A DNA stretch of 30,111 nucleotides, taken from assembly GCA_034437615.1 (NCBI GenBank), contig DAOTTW010000268.1, positions 1 to 30,111 on the forward strand, given 5' to 3'. Position numbers and translations under genes: made by a program. This DNA is from DAOTTW01 sp034437615. Its GTDB lineage: Bacteria; Chloroflexota; Anaerolineae; Aggregatilineales; Phototrophicaceae. This document shows, in pieces, positions 20,666 to 28,948 of this stretch. The notes below the pieces were generated by a model, which did no database searches, was not told the origin of the DNA, and worked only from the letters and a program-made list of their open reading frames with translations. The first letter of the stretch is position 1, and every line of letters starts with the position of its first letter.

Positions 20666-21994
20666 TTAGCGCATGAAGCCTTCGTAGTTGCGCATGACAA
20701 GCTGTGCTTCAAGCTGACGCATCGTGTCGATCACCACGCCTACAACGATGATGAGGCCCGCACCAGAGAGCACCTGCGCGGCGTTGCCCGTCGAACCCGT
20801 CACGGCCAGCGGGAAGAGCAGACGGTTGATAAAGTCCACGACGCCGGGGATGATCGCAATCAGGCCCAGGAAGGACGCGCCCACGAAGGTAATGCGGCGT
20901 GTGGTGCGGGTGATGTATTCTTCTGTTTTCTTGCCGGGTCGGATGCCGGGGATGAAGCCGCCCTGACGTTGCAACGTCTCGGCAAGGCGCATCTGCCCGA
21001 TCTGCACATCGGCATAGAAGAAGGTGAAGCCAAACGTCATCAGGAAGAACGTCCCCCAGTAGATGAGGCCACGTTGACTGCCGAAGGCCGTTTGAATCTC
21101 GAACAGGAAGGTGCCCGGTTGCGGTTGGAATAGGCTAACGATGACCGCTGGAAAGACGATAATCGCCTGCGCGAAGATCAGCGGGATCATGCCGACCGGG
21201 TTCACACGCAGCGGGATGTACTGGCCACGCCCCATCTGATACTGTTTGTTGCCGCGCACGCGCTTGCCGTACTGTACCGGGATGCGGCGCACGCCTTCTT
21301 GAATGTAGACAATGCCGATCACGCTCACCAGCGTAATCGCCACGAACACAACAAGGTTGTACACGGCCAGGTCGCTATTTTGCACCACGAGGTTGTACAG
21401 GTTCAGCGGTGCCGTCGCGACGATACCCGCGAAAATGATGATCGAGATACCGTTGCCGATGCCCTGCTCCGAAATCAATTCACCGAGCCAGATGGCAAAC
21501 ATCGTGCCCGCCGTCATGGTGGTGATAATCGCCGCCGTCAGCAACAGGTCGGAGCCGAAGCCGGGGATGATGGGCGTGCCACCCACACCAGAGAAAAGCG
21601 AAATCTGCGCGATAGATTGCAAAATCGCCATCGGTATCGTCAGGTAGTAGCTATAGCGCTGAATTTTTTCCTGGCCGCCGGGTTCGCGCTGGATCGCTTG
21701 CAGTGACGGAATCACAGGTACTAGCAACTGGAAGATAATTGTCGCAGTAATATAAGGGTAAACGCCATTCGCCAACACGCTGAAATTCGCCACCGCACCG
21801 CCAGAGAGCAAATTCAGCACCCCGACGAAGCCCCCAGCGATGTCGCTATTCAACACCTGCTCCAGCGCCACGCGGTCAACACCGATCACAGGCACATTGG
21901 AGGCAAAGCGATACACCACCAGGATAAAAAACATAAATAGCAGCTTGTTACGCACGTCCGGCAAGCTGAAGGCGTTCCGTAAAGCCTGAATCAT
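20666..21994 (-). CDS. secY: Preprotein translocase subunit SecY
   Basis: The 442-residue central channel of the Sec translocon with about ten membrane helices. Recognisable parts are the first helix region (NKLLFMFFILVVYRFASNVPVIGVD), GGAVANFSVLANGVYPYI with the plug region, the IWLGELISEQGIGNGISIIIFAGI block and the C-terminal LLVMRNYEGFMR-like end (QLVMRNYEGFMR). GAGGA lies about 9 nt before the ATG. It follows rplO, with a 240-nt gap that holds a repeat and a possible own promoter. Confidence 0.98.
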   Translation of the reverse strand: MIQALRNAFSLPDVRNKLLFMFFILVVYRFASNVPVIGVDRVALEQVLNSDIAGGFVGVLNLLSGGAVANFSVLANGVYPYITATIIFQLLVPVIPSLQAIQREPGGQEKIQRYSYYLTIPMAILQSIAQISLFSGVGGTPIIPGFGSDLLLTAAIITTMTAGTMFAIWLGELISEQGIGNGISIIIFAGIVATAPLNLYNLVVQNSDLAVYNLVVFVAITLVSVIGIVYIQEGVRRIPVQYGKRVRGNKQYQMGRGQYIPLRVNPVGMIPLIFAQAIIVFPAVIVSLFQPQPGTFLFEIQTAFGSQRGLIYWGTFFLMTFGFTFFYADVQIGQMRLAETLQRQGGFIPGIRPGKKTEEYITRTTRRITFVGASFLGLIAIIPGVVDFINRLLFPLAVTGSTGNAAQVLSGAGLIIVVGVVIDTMRQLEAQLVMRNYEGFMR

Positions 21995-22033
21995 AACTGA
22001 CCATCCTCAGTAATCCGCGTCCTATTCGCGCCC

Positions 22034-22062
22034 ATTATAGGGGAATGCAGACCAATCATAAA
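22034..22062 (-). promoter_or_regulatory. Candidate promoter for secY-adk-map
   Basis: A perfect TATAAT (22034-22039, minus strand) lies 40 nt before the secY ATG. The best -35 at a 17-bp spacing is TTTATG (22057-22062), which is a poor match. The -10 and its position make this plausible, the -35 does not. Confidence 0.4.
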
Positions 22063-22160
22063 CAGCCCAGGGGCGCATTCTTGTGGAAAAACAACGCATC
22101 CGATGCACGGAGCGCCCTCGTGTTCACCCAGCCAAAAATGACCAACCACATACAACACGT

Positions 22161-22212
22161 GAACCACAAGGGCCACAAAGAAAGCTCCGTGTTCTTTGCG
22201 CCTTCGTGGTTC
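22161..22212. repeat. Second inverted repeat of the AACCAC type
   Basis: GAACCACAAGG...CACAAAGAA (22161-22181) pairs imperfectly with TTCTTTGCGCCTTCGTGGTTC's arm ending at 22212. It belongs to the same family as the element at 20586-20650 and lies between rplO and secY. Confidence 0.6.
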
Positions 22213-22234
22213 GAATGCCATGACGCTACTGCGT

Positions 22235-22780
22235 TTAGCTTGATACAGCCGCATCGCCCGTAGCCTGCGGCACATCCTCTTTGCGTGGTCGGCGCAGGTT
22301 ACGCTGTAGACCGCTCATGGCCAATTCCAGCTTCTCGAATGTGCCGCCAGCCTTTTGCAGCTTTTCCTGTGCACCCTTCGAGATGCGGTGCCCCTGCACG
22401 GTCAGCGCCTTGTCGATTTCGCCGCGTCCCAGTATCACAATCGGGGTGCCTGCATCACGCAGCAAGCCTTTAGCAACCAGGCCCTGCGGCGTGACGGTGC
22501 TGCCTGCTTCAAAGCGCTCGTTTAGCGCTTCGACGTTCACTTCCTGATATTCCACACGAAAGACGTTGGTAAAGCCACGCTTAAAGGGCAGACGGCGAAC
22601 AAGCGGCAACTGACCGCCCTCGAAGTAGGCGCGTTTGCCACGCCGACCGCGTGCACCCTGGCCTTTGGTACCGCGTCCGGCGGTTTTACCCTTGCCAGCC
22701 GCGATGCCGCGCCCGACTCGCGTCTTACGTCGTGTTGAACCGGGTGTCGGTTTCAGATCGTTTAGTTTCATAGCTGCCAA
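22235..22780 (-). CDS. rplO: 50S ribosomal protein L15
   Basis: A 181-residue large-subunit assembly protein. It opens MKLNDLKPTPGSTRRKTRVGRG in effect (after MAA), followed by the Gly/Lys/Arg-rich GKGKTAGRGTKGQGARG and the FKRGFTNVFRVEYQEVNVEAL block. Usual length is about 145-150, so it carries an extra about 30-residue C-terminal tail (from about NLRRPRKEDVPQ). It lies between rpmD and secY as expected. Confidence 0.97.
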   Translation of the reverse strand: MAAMKLNDLKPTPGSTRRKTRVGRGIAAGKGKTAGRGTKGQGARGRRGKRAYFEGGQLPLVRRLPFKRGFTNVFRVEYQEVNVEALNERFEAGSTVTPQGLVAKGLLRDAGTPIVILGRGEIDKALTVQGHRISKGAQEKLQKAGGTFEKLELAMSGLQRNLRRPRKEDVPQATGDAAVSS

Positions 22781-22819
22781 TCTCTCTTTATCTCGGTCAA
22801 GAAGGCTGGACGTGACCGC

Positions 22820-23020
22820 CTAGCCCTCCGCTTGCACGCCTTCGACCCGCACCAGATGCGGCACCTTGTTAATCATGCCCCGAATTGAGGGCGTATCACT
22901 CAGTTCCACACTGGCGTTTATCTTGCGCAGGCCCAGCGTCTTGATGATTTTCTTCTGATGGTGGTTGTAACCAATCGTGCTCTTAATCAGTGTCACACGA
23001 ATGCGCTTAACATCACTCAT
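22820..23020 (-). CDS. rpmD: 50S ribosomal protein L30
   Basis: A 66-residue protein with the L30 pattern VTLIKSTIGYNHHQKKIIKTLGLRK and RGMINKVPHLVRVE (written here in parts: KSTIGYNHHQKKIIKTLGL, then GMINKVPHLV). Length is typical. It lies between rpsE (21 nt away) and rplO, the usual order. Confidence 0.96.
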   Translation of the reverse strand: MSDVKRIRVTLIKSTIGYNHHQKKIIKTLGLRKINASVELSDTPSIRGMINKVPHLVRVEGVQAEG

Positions 23021-23041
23021 AATTTACGCCCCTACGCCCTC

Positions 23042-23638
23042 TTAGGTCTCTTGGGTCTTTTGTGACGTTTGGCCGCTGGCCTCACGTTCATCGGATTTAC
23101 GCCCGCGACGTTCCCAGAATGGGCTGACCTCAACCAGCGGCTTATCGCGGATTTCAGAAAGCAATTCCGGGCTTTTCAGTTGTTGCAGCGCGTCTATTGT
23201 CGCCATCGCCACATTCAGCAGGTTCGGGCTGCCCTGGCTTTTCGTCAGGATGTTGCGGATGCCGACTGCTTCTAGCACAGCGCGCACACCACCGCCTGCG
23301 ATCACGCCCGTACCGGGTGAAGCGGGCTTCAGCAGCACCTGTGCGCCACCGTAACGCCCTAGCACCTGATACGGAATCGTCTCGTTGGAGAGCGCCACGC
23401 GGTAGAGGTTGGCGCGTGCGCGTTCGTTGGCCTTGCGGATGCTATCCGGCACTGCACGCGCTTTGCCGATACCGATGCCGATGCGCCCCTTGTTATCCCC
23501 GACGACCACCACCGTGCGAAAGGCAAAGCGGCGGCCCCCTTTGATGACTTTGGCGACGCGGCGAATATCGACTACGCGCTCATCGAGTTCTTCGCGATCA
23601 TCATCACGCCGCGAACGGCGTCCTTTATTATCTGCCAT
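23042..23638 (-). CDS. rpsE: 30S ribosomal protein S5
   Basis: A 198-residue decoding-fidelity protein. It has the N-terminal dsRNA-binding-like domain with VVDIRRVAKVIKGGRRFAFR, VVVGDNKGRIGIGIGKA and the C-terminal LLKPASPGTGVIAGGGVRAV block. Both termini carry charged extensions (RRSRRDDDREELDE at the start; RKSDEREASG near the end), making it longer than the typical about 165 residues. Confidence 0.97.
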   Translation of the reverse strand: MADNKGRRSRRDDDREELDERVVDIRRVAKVIKGGRRFAFRTVVVVGDNKGRIGIGIGKARAVPDSIRKANERARANLYRVALSNETIPYQVLGRYGGAQVLLKPASPGTGVIAGGGVRAVLEAVGIRNILTKSQGSPNLLNVAMATIDALQQLKSPELLSEIRDKPLVEVSPFWERRGRKSDEREASGQTSQKTQET

Positions 23639-23699
23639 CGTCTACTATCTTTCTCTCTCAAACTCTTGGTTTTAGCTGCTTGTGCAGTGTCTTTCGTTC

Positions 23700-23770
23700 T
23701 GATGGAGAAACCAAAACGAATTCATAGAACCCTGCGGGGGCGCAATGCATGGCACCCCTACAGATTGTCT
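23700..23770 (+). repeat. Dispersed repeat copy C (partial)
   Basis: TGATGGAGAAA and AAACGAATTC (23714-23723) match the left part of copy A; GGGGGCGCAATGC and CACCCCTACAG follow at the corresponding distance. The right palindrome is degenerate. It fills the rpsE-rplR gap. Confidence 0.55.
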
Positions 23771-23792
23771 GGTCTCGTTTTCATCGAGCCTG

Positions 23793-24167
23793 CTAGAACT
23801 TCAGGCCGCTTTCGCGGGCACCCTCGGCCAGCGCCGCGATGCGCCCCTGATACCTGTAGCCGCCCCGGTCGAACACCACCTGCTCGATGCCTGCATTCTT
23901 AGCGCGTTCGGCCACGATCTGGCCGACAATCTTCGACGCTTCGGTTTTGGTCTTCCCGGAAATCTGAGAGGACACCTCGCTATCAATGGTCGAAGCCTGC
24001 ACCAGTGTACGCCCGGAAACATCGTCGATCACCTGCACAAAGATGTTGTTCAGGCTGCGGTAGATGTTCAAGCGGGGCCTTTGCGTCGTCCCGCTGATCT
24101 TCAGGCGCACACGCTGATGGCGGCGCTTGCGGGCGGCGTATTTCTGTTTCGCCTTCATATCGCCCAT
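23793..24167 (-). CDS. rplR: 50S ribosomal protein L18
   Basis: A 124-residue 5S-rRNA-binding protein. It shows the basic start (KQKYAARKRRHQRVRLKISG), RPRLNIYRSLNNIFVQVIDD, and the closing FDRGGYRYQGRIAALAEGARE. Length is typical. A repeat-bearing 154-nt gap separates it from rpsE downstream. Confidence 0.97.
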   Translation of the reverse strand: MGDMKAKQKYAARKRRHQRVRLKISGTTQRPRLNIYRSLNNIFVQVIDDVSGRTLVQASTIDSEVSSQISGKTKTEASKIVGQIVAERAKNAGIEQVVFDRGGYRYQGRIAALAEGARESGLKF

Positions 24168-24240
24168 AGTGTTTTGCCTCTGTCGTTCTCTGTCTCTTAA
24201 TCGAGTATCTAGATCTAGCTATGCGATTTTGTACTGCTGC

Positions 24241-24795
24241 TTACTTCTTGCCTGCTTTACCGGCTTTACGCTGCACGTATTCGCCTTCATAACGAATACC
24301 CTTGCCCTTGTAGGGTTCCGGCGGACGCCAGCCGCGAATGTTGGCCGCAAGCTGACCAATGACTTCGTTGTCGATGCCATCTACGTGAATGGTACGGCCA
24401 CGCGATTCCTTCGGCACGTCGAAGCTGACATCCTGTGGCGGCTCGATGATGACCGGGTGCGAGGTACCGACGCGCAGTTCCAGGTTCTGGCCCTGCAAAA
24501 TAGCTTGATAGCCGACGCCTTCGATCATGAGCGTGCGCCGGAATCCTTCGGAAACGCCGATGACCATGTTGGCCAGCAGAGCGCGTGTCAGGCCGTGCAG
24601 CGCACGGTGACGCGGCTCGTCTGTCGGGCGTGTTACGACCAGTTCGTTTGTTTCGCTGTCTACTTCAGCTTTCATATCCGGGTGGATGTCGCGCTGAAGC
24701 TCGCCTTTCGGCCCCTTGATCGTCACATGTCGCCCGTTGATGGTGATTGTAACCTTATCCGGGACGGGAATGGGCTTTTTACCAATACGTGACAT
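24241..24795 (-). CDS. rplF: 50S ribosomal protein L6
   Basis: A 184-residue protein near the GTPase-associated centre. It opens MSRIGKKPIPVPDKV and has the two repeated L6 domains, with VTIKGPKGEL, the KLRVGTSHPV-like LELRVGTSHPV, and the KPPEPYKGKGIRY-type end (WRPPEPYKGKGIRY). Between rpsH (14 nt) and rplR, as expected. Confidence 0.98.
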   Translation of the reverse strand: MSRIGKKPIPVPDKVTITINGRHVTIKGPKGELQRDIHPDMKAEVDSETNELVVTRPTDEPRHRALHGLTRALLANMVIGVSEGFRRTLMIEGVGYQAILQGQNLELRVGTSHPVIIEPPQDVSFDVPKESRGRTIHVDGIDNEVIGQLAANIRGWRPPEPYKGKGIRYEGEYVQRKAGKAGKK

Positions 24796-24809
24796 AGTTG
24801 CTTAGCTCC

Positions 24810-25223
24810 TCACCAGATATAGCACAGCACTTCGCCGCCGACACGTTCTTTGCGGGCTTGCTGCGCCGTCATCACGCCCTTCGGCGTCGTAATGATGGCG
24901 ATGCCCGTACCACTCAGCACCATCGGCAGTTCATCGCGCTTACGATAGACGCGACGCCCTGGCTTACTCACGCGCTGCAACTGTGTAATCACGGGGCGGC
25001 GCTCACGGCGACCCCCGTAATACTTCAAACGGATGTGAATAAGCTGATAGGGCTGTTCGTCGCCAACGCTGTATTCTTCGATGTAGCCCTCTTCTTTCAG
25101 GATGCGGGCTAGCTCGACCTTCAGTTTCGACTTCGGAATACTGACCATGCGTTTACGCGCCATCAGGGCGTTACGGATGCGTGTCAACATATCGGAAATC
25201 GGATCATTCGTCACATTCGACAT
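24810..25223 (-). CDS. rpsH: 30S ribosomal protein S8
   Basis: A 137-residue 16S-binding protein, which in E. coli is also the spc-operon translational repressor. It has DPISDMLTRIRNALMARK, IPKSKLKVELARILKEEGYI, RVSKPGRRVYRK and the C-terminal STSKGVMT-like ITTPKGVMTAQQARK ending GGEVLCYIW. Whether it represses this operon cannot be seen. Confidence 0.98.
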   Translation of the reverse strand: MSNVTNDPISDMLTRIRNALMARKRMVSIPKSKLKVELARILKEEGYIEEYSVGDEQPYQLIHIRLKYYGGRRERRPVITQLQRVSKPGRRVYRKRDELPMVLSGTGIAIITTPKGVMTAQQARKERVGGEVLCYIW

Positions 25224-25244
25224 GACCGCTTGCCTCTCTCGCTA

Positions 25245-25427
25245 TTACCAACTGGACTTTACAACGCCGGGGATCTGACCCTGTAGCGCAAGCTCACGAA
25301 AGCAAATGCGGCACAGTCCGAAACGACGAATATACGCACGCGGGCGGCCACACTGCTTGCAGCGGTTGCGCACGCGCACGTCGTACTTACGGTTCTTCTC
25401 GCGGGCAATCATGCTCTTTTTTGCCAT
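25245..25427 (-). CDS. rpsN: 30S ribosomal protein S14, zinc type (type Z)
   Basis: A 60-residue S14 of the short zinc-binding form, with Cys23-x2-Cys26 and Cys39-x2-Cys42, the conserved GRPRAYIRRFGLCRICFREL and the SSW terminus. The zinc-independent form is about 90-100 residues. It lies 21 nt before rpsH and after rplE, with a 229-nt repeat-bearing gap on the rplE side. Confidence 0.97.
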   Translation of the reverse strand: MAKKSMIAREKNRKYDVRVRNRCKQCGRPRAYIRRFGLCRICFRELALQGQIPGVVKSSW

Positions 25428-25534
25428 AGCGTGTTTTTACCTCGTCTCAATTTTGGTCTTAGTCTGGGTTTTTCGTCTTGATCTGTGATGCTGCCGGGTA
25501 ACTCGTACAGGTTGGCGCAAATACTGTGGCCGTT

Positions 25535-25615
25535 TGCGGACGCGCCGAGGCGCGTCCCTACGAACGATGAGCGCTGCCCTGTAGGGGCCACTCTTGGCGT
25601 CCGGGGTGGCGTAGC
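25535..25615. repeat. Dispersed repeat copy E
   Basis: Contains the perfect palindrome GGACGCGCC-GA-GGCGCGTCC (25538-25557) followed by CTACG, then CTGTAGGGGCCAC and TTGGCGTCC about 25-50 nt on, the same plan as copies B and D. It lies in the rplE-rpsN gap. Confidence 0.65.
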
Positions 25616-25656
25616 CACATTAATGATGCATTTACGCCGCGCTCTATTAGTTACCC

Positions 25657-26220
25657 TTAGTTACCCTGGAAGGGCATACCAAGCAATTTCAGCAAACGCC
25701 GCCCTTCTTCATCCGTCTCTGCCGAGGTGACGATGGTAATTTCCATGCCGCGCACCCGGTCGATGCTATCGAACGGAATCTCCGGGAAGATCAACTGCTC
25801 CCGCAGACCGAGCGTGTAATTGCCACGACCATCTAATTTTGCGGGCACCCCACGGAAGTCACGAATACGTGGCAACGCAATGTTTATCAGACGATCCAGA
25901 AAGGCCCACATGCGGCCCTTGCGCAGCGTGACCTTCACGCCGATAGCACGGCCCTCGCGCAGCTTGAAGCCTGCAACGCTCTTACGAGCGCGGGTAATCA
26001 CGGGCTGCTGGCCTGTAATCTGGCGCACGTGGTTAACCGCTTCGTCCAGCCGCTTCGGTTCCTCGTTGGCTTCACCCATGCCAATATTGAGCACGACTTT
26101 TTCGACCATCGGTACCTGCATGATGTTTTCGTAACCGAATTCTTCCATCAAAGCGGGTAACACGTCTTGGCGATACTTAGCCTGCATTACGGGCAGGGGT
26201 TGGGTGTTTTCTGCTGTCAT
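25657..26220 (-). CDS. rplE: 50S ribosomal protein L5
   Basis: A 187-residue 5S-rRNA-binding protein. Visible blocks are FGYENIMQVPMVEKVVLNIG, TGQQPVITRARKSVAGFKLREG, ALPRIRDFRGV, NYTLGLREQLIFPEI and the end TDEEGRRLLKLLGMPF. Length is normal. It lies 22 nt after rplX. Confidence 0.98.
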   Translation of the reverse strand: MTAENTQPLPVMQAKYRQDVLPALMEEFGYENIMQVPMVEKVVLNIGMGEANEEPKRLDEAVNHVRQITGQQPVITRARKSVAGFKLREGRAIGVKVTLRKGRMWAFLDRLINIALPRIRDFRGVPAKLDGRGNYTLGLREQLIFPEIPFDSIDRVRGMEITIVTSAETDEEGRRLLKLLGMPFQGN

Positions 26221-26242
26221 GGTTCGCTAATCTCCCCTCACA

Positions 26243-26572
26243 CTAATCCAGGTCGGAATCACATTTTTTACAAACGCGCGTCTTGTAGCCGTCTTCCTCG
26301 CGGATGCGATAGCCGATGCGCGTGCGTTGGTCACAACTGGGGCAGACGGGCATCACGTTGGACAGGTGCAAGGGCGCTTCGCGGGACACAATCTGGCCCT
26401 GAATCTGCTGCCCACTGGGGCCGGGACGTGCTTTTTCGTGCTTAATTGCCATGTTCACGCCGTTGATCAGAACGCGGTTCTCTTTGAGAAACACGCGCAT
26501 GACCTCACCGCGCTCACCTTTATCTTTACCGGCGATCACTTCTACCGTATCGCCTTGCTTGACTCTCTGCAT
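26243..26572 (-). CDS. rplX: 50S ribosomal protein L24
   Basis: A 109-residue assembly-initiating protein with the KOW motif at the start (VKQGDTVEVIAGKDKGERGEV) and the INGVNMAIKHEK segment. The C-terminal part has two Cys pairs, C77-x2-C80 and C101-x2-C104, which would bind zinc, as in some other bacterial L24 proteins. The position between rplN and rplE is canonical. Confidence 0.97.
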   Translation of the reverse strand: MQRVKQGDTVEVIAGKDKGERGEVMRVFLKENRVLINGVNMAIKHEKARPGPSGQQIQGQIVSREAPLHLSNVMPVCPSCDQRTRIGYRIREEDGYKTRVCKKCDSDLD

Positions 26573-26645
26573 GGTTTCTCTGCTTTCTGCTTATTTTGCT
26601 TACTAGACCTGTGCAGTGCTGCGGTTGCCTGTGGCGCTGTGGCGG

Positions 26646-27017
26646 CTACAGGGTCTCCGGTGCCAGGGATACGATCTTCATGAAGCCTTTGTCGCGCAGT
26701 TCACGGGCGACAGGGCCGAATACACGGGTGCCACGCGGGTTGGTCATGTCATCAGCCAGGACAACCGCTGCGTTATCGTCAAAGCTGATGGACGAGCCAT
26801 CGCTGCGGCGGAATTCCTTGTTGGTGCGCACGATCACAGCACGCACGATCTGGCCCTTCTTGACGCTGCCCTGTGTGTTGGCGGCTTTCACTGCGCCGAC
26901 GACGATGTCACCGACGTGGCCGTATTTACGCACGGAACCACCCAACACACGGATCACGAGCAATTCCTGGGCACCACTGTTATCTGCGATCCTGATACGC
27001 GATTCGACCTGGATCAT
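26646..27017 (-). CDS. rplN: 50S ribosomal protein L14
   Basis: A 123-residue protein at the subunit interface. It opens MIQVESRIRIADNSGAQELLVIRV in effect and has YGHVGDIVVGAVKAA, VKKGQIVRAVIVRT, the DDNAAVVLADD turn and the PRGTRVFGPVARELRDKGFMKI end. Its ATG overlaps the rpsQ stop by 4 nt (ATGA), so the two are translationally coupled. Confidence 0.98.
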   Translation of the reverse strand: MIQVESRIRIADNSGAQELLVIRVLGGSVRKYGHVGDIVVGAVKAANTQGSVKKGQIVRAVIVRTNKEFRRSDGSSISFDDNAAVVLADDMTNPRGTRVFGPVARELRDKGFMKIVSLAPETL

Positions 27018-27331
27018 GTGATATCGGCCTCCTGGCTGAAGTCGCGTTCATCCTCGGCGGCCTGTTGGCGTGCCTCGGCGTCTGCAACCGTGTCGATAAT
27101 TTCTTCAACCGCCCAGCGTTTGCGCTTACTCAGCGGGCGGCTCTCTACGATGCGCACGATTGCGCCGACTGGCACGCTGTTATTTTCGTCGTGCGCCAGC
27201 ACTTTCTTCGTAGAGCGGATCACTTTCTTGTAAAGTCGGTGCGTCATAAAGCGTTCGATGGCGACCACTACAGTCTTATCCATCTTATTGCTGACGACGC
27301 GCCCAACCAGACGTTTACGGTTATTGGGCAT
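27014..27331 (-). CDS. rpsQ: 30S ribosomal protein S17
   Basis: A 105-residue early 16S-binding protein. The OB-fold core has RLVGRVVSNKMDKTVVVAIE, HRLYKKVIRSTKKVLAHDE, and VRIVESRPLSKRKRWAVEEI. A C-terminal tail of about 20 acidic and Gln-rich residues makes it longer than the typical about 85. Followed by the overlapping rplN. Confidence 0.97.
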   Translation of the reverse strand: MPNNRKRLVGRVVSNKMDKTVVVAIERFMTHRLYKKVIRSTKKVLAHDENNSVPVGAIVRIVESRPLSKRKRWAVEEIIDTVADAEARQQAAEDERDFSQEADIT

Positions 27332-27413
27332 GTTGCGTTAGCCTCTTGTACTTAGGAGCTTCTGAACTTGGGCATATGGCCTTGTAGCGTCGGCCTCAAA
27401 CGCTTTATCTGGC

Positions 27414-27644
27414 TTACTCGTCTGCGGCCTCGGCGCTGGCTGCTGCGATCTGCTCTGCAAGCTCACGCTCACGCAGGACCGTCAGCGCCCGTGCAATGTC
27501 GCGCCTGGCCTTCTTGACGGCGCTGGTGTCTTTTAGCTCGCCTGTGACCATCTGCTGACGCATATTGAAGAGGTTGATCTTCATGTCGTCGTAGAGGTCC
27601 AACAGATCATCATCGGACATGTCGCGGATTTCGTCGATGTACAT
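27414..27644 (-). CDS. rpmC: 50S ribosomal protein L29
   Basis: A 76-residue tunnel-exit protein made of helices. It has IRDMSDDDLLDLYDDMKINL, FNMRQQMVTGELKDTSAVKK and ARRDIARALTVLRERELA, the normal L29 pattern with a short Ala/Glu-rich tail. Its ATG is 1 nt after the rplP stop, so translation is probably coupled. Confidence 0.96.
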   Translation of the reverse strand: MYIDEIRDMSDDDLLDLYDDMKINLFNMRQQMVTGELKDTSAVKKARRDIARALTVLRERELAEQIAAASAEAADE

Positions 27645-27645
27645 C

Positions 27646-28080
27646 TCAGTTCACCTCTTGGCCAGAAATCGCGTCAACACGTTTCACGAAGCGCGTCTTG
27701 CAGGGCAGCTTTGCAGCAGCCAGCGTCAGCGCTTCACGGGCGAGTTCTTCCGGCACACCAGCCATCTCGAACAAGACGCGCCCCGGCTTAATCACCGATA
27801 CGTAGTACTCCACCGAGCCTTTACCCTTACCCATGCGCGTTTCTGCGGCTTTCTGGGTGTAGGGCTTATCGGGGAAGATGCGAATCCAGACCTTACCACG
27901 ACGGCGAATCTTACGCACAATGGCGCGGCGTGCGGCTTCGATCTGGCGGCTGGTCATCCAAACCGGCTCAATGGCTTGCAGACCATAATCACCGAAGGCG
28001 ACGGTTGCGCCTCGGTTGGCTTGGCCCTTCATGCGGCCACGATGCTGCTTACGATATTTGGTGCGTTTTGGCATCAACAT
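27646..28080 (-). CDS. rplP: 50S ribosomal protein L16
   Basis: A 144-residue protein near the A-site tRNA elbow. It has MPKRTKYRKQHRGRMKGQA in effect from residue 3, the FGDYGLQAIEPVWMTSRQIEAARRA block, KVWIRIFPDKPYTQKAAETRMGKGKGSVEYYV in parts, and VLFEMAGV. GGGAG lies 10 nt before the first ATG (28080), favouring it over the ATG two codons later. Confidence 0.98.
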   Translation of the reverse strand: MLMPKRTKYRKQHRGRMKGQANRGATVAFGDYGLQAIEPVWMTSRQIEAARRAIVRKIRRRGKVWIRIFPDKPYTQKAAETRMGKGKGSVEYYVSVIKPGRVLFEMAGVPEELAREALTLAAAKLPCKTRFVKRVDAISGQEVN

Positions 28081-28113
28081 AATGTGGTTACTCCCAGATT
28101 GTGAACAGGGGCC

Positions 28114-28833
28114 TTACGTGCTGACGTAGACATCCTGCTGCTGATTGCCGTTGCCACGTTCGCGCTCACGTCCGCGTTCGCGTTCGCGACGGTTATCAGG
28201 TTCATCGGGCAGCACATCACCCTTATAAACCCAGACCTTCACGCCGATGTTGCCATAGGTGGTTGCGGCTTCAGCGGTTCCATATTCGATATTGGCACGC
28301 AAGGTGTTACGTGGCACGCTGCCATCTGTCATCACCTCTCGCCGGGACATATCCGACCCACCGAGGCGACCACTCACCTCAATACGGATGCCGAGGGCAC
28401 CCTGGCGCATGGCCTGGGTCATAGCACGCTTCATCGCCCTGCTGTGCCCAATGCGGCGTTCTAGCTGGCCAGAGATATTCTCTGCGATCAGCGTCGCGTC
28501 CGTATCCGGCTTGTCAATCTCGCTCACTTCGATGCGGGCGGTCTTGCCGGTCATCTCTTGAATGGTCGTGCGCAGTTGCTTTACAGCTTCACCCTTGCGG
28601 CCAATAATCAGGCCAGGGCGCACGGTATGGATCGTAATAATCACCAGATTAGGCTGCCGTTCGATTTCGATGCGAGAGACCCCGGCGCGTTCCGTCTCTT
28701 TTTTGACGTATTTGCGCAGCATCAGGTCCTCGTGCAGCAGGTCCATGTAACGCTCACCCTCTGCATACCAGCGTGCGTCCCAATCGCGTGTAATTTTTAA
28801 GCGTGCTCCGATTGCGTGTACTTTGCGTCCCAT
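28114..28833 (-). CDS. rpsC: 30S ribosomal protein S3
   Basis: A 239-residue mRNA-entry protein. The KH domain has VRPGLIIGRKGEAVKQL, with the loop IIGRKG at 76-81, and the C-terminal domain has ARIEVSEIDKP and GALGIRIEVSGRLGGSDMSRRE. The end is a charged Arg/Glu-rich tail. Its upstream gap to rplV is 180 nt, unusual because rplV-rpsC are often adjacent. Confidence 0.98.
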   Translation of the reverse strand: MGRKVHAIGARLKITRDWDARWYAEGERYMDLLHEDLMLRKYVKKETERAGVSRIEIERQPNLVIITIHTVRPGLIIGRKGEAVKQLRTTIQEMTGKTARIEVSEIDKPDTDATLIAENISGQLERRIGHSRAMKRAMTQAMRQGALGIRIEVSGRLGGSDMSRREVMTDGSVPRNTLRANIEYGTAEAATTYGNIGVKVWVYKGDVLPDEPDNRRERERGRERERGNGNQQQDVYVST

Positions 28834-28948
28834 ATTTACTTTCTGCTCGCTCTCTAACCTCGTGTATTGTTCGTCATGGTTATAGCCTACCTTATTGTGT
28901 TATGGCCATTGGTTGATACTGAGTAGCCTATGATCGGGTCGCCTGCGG

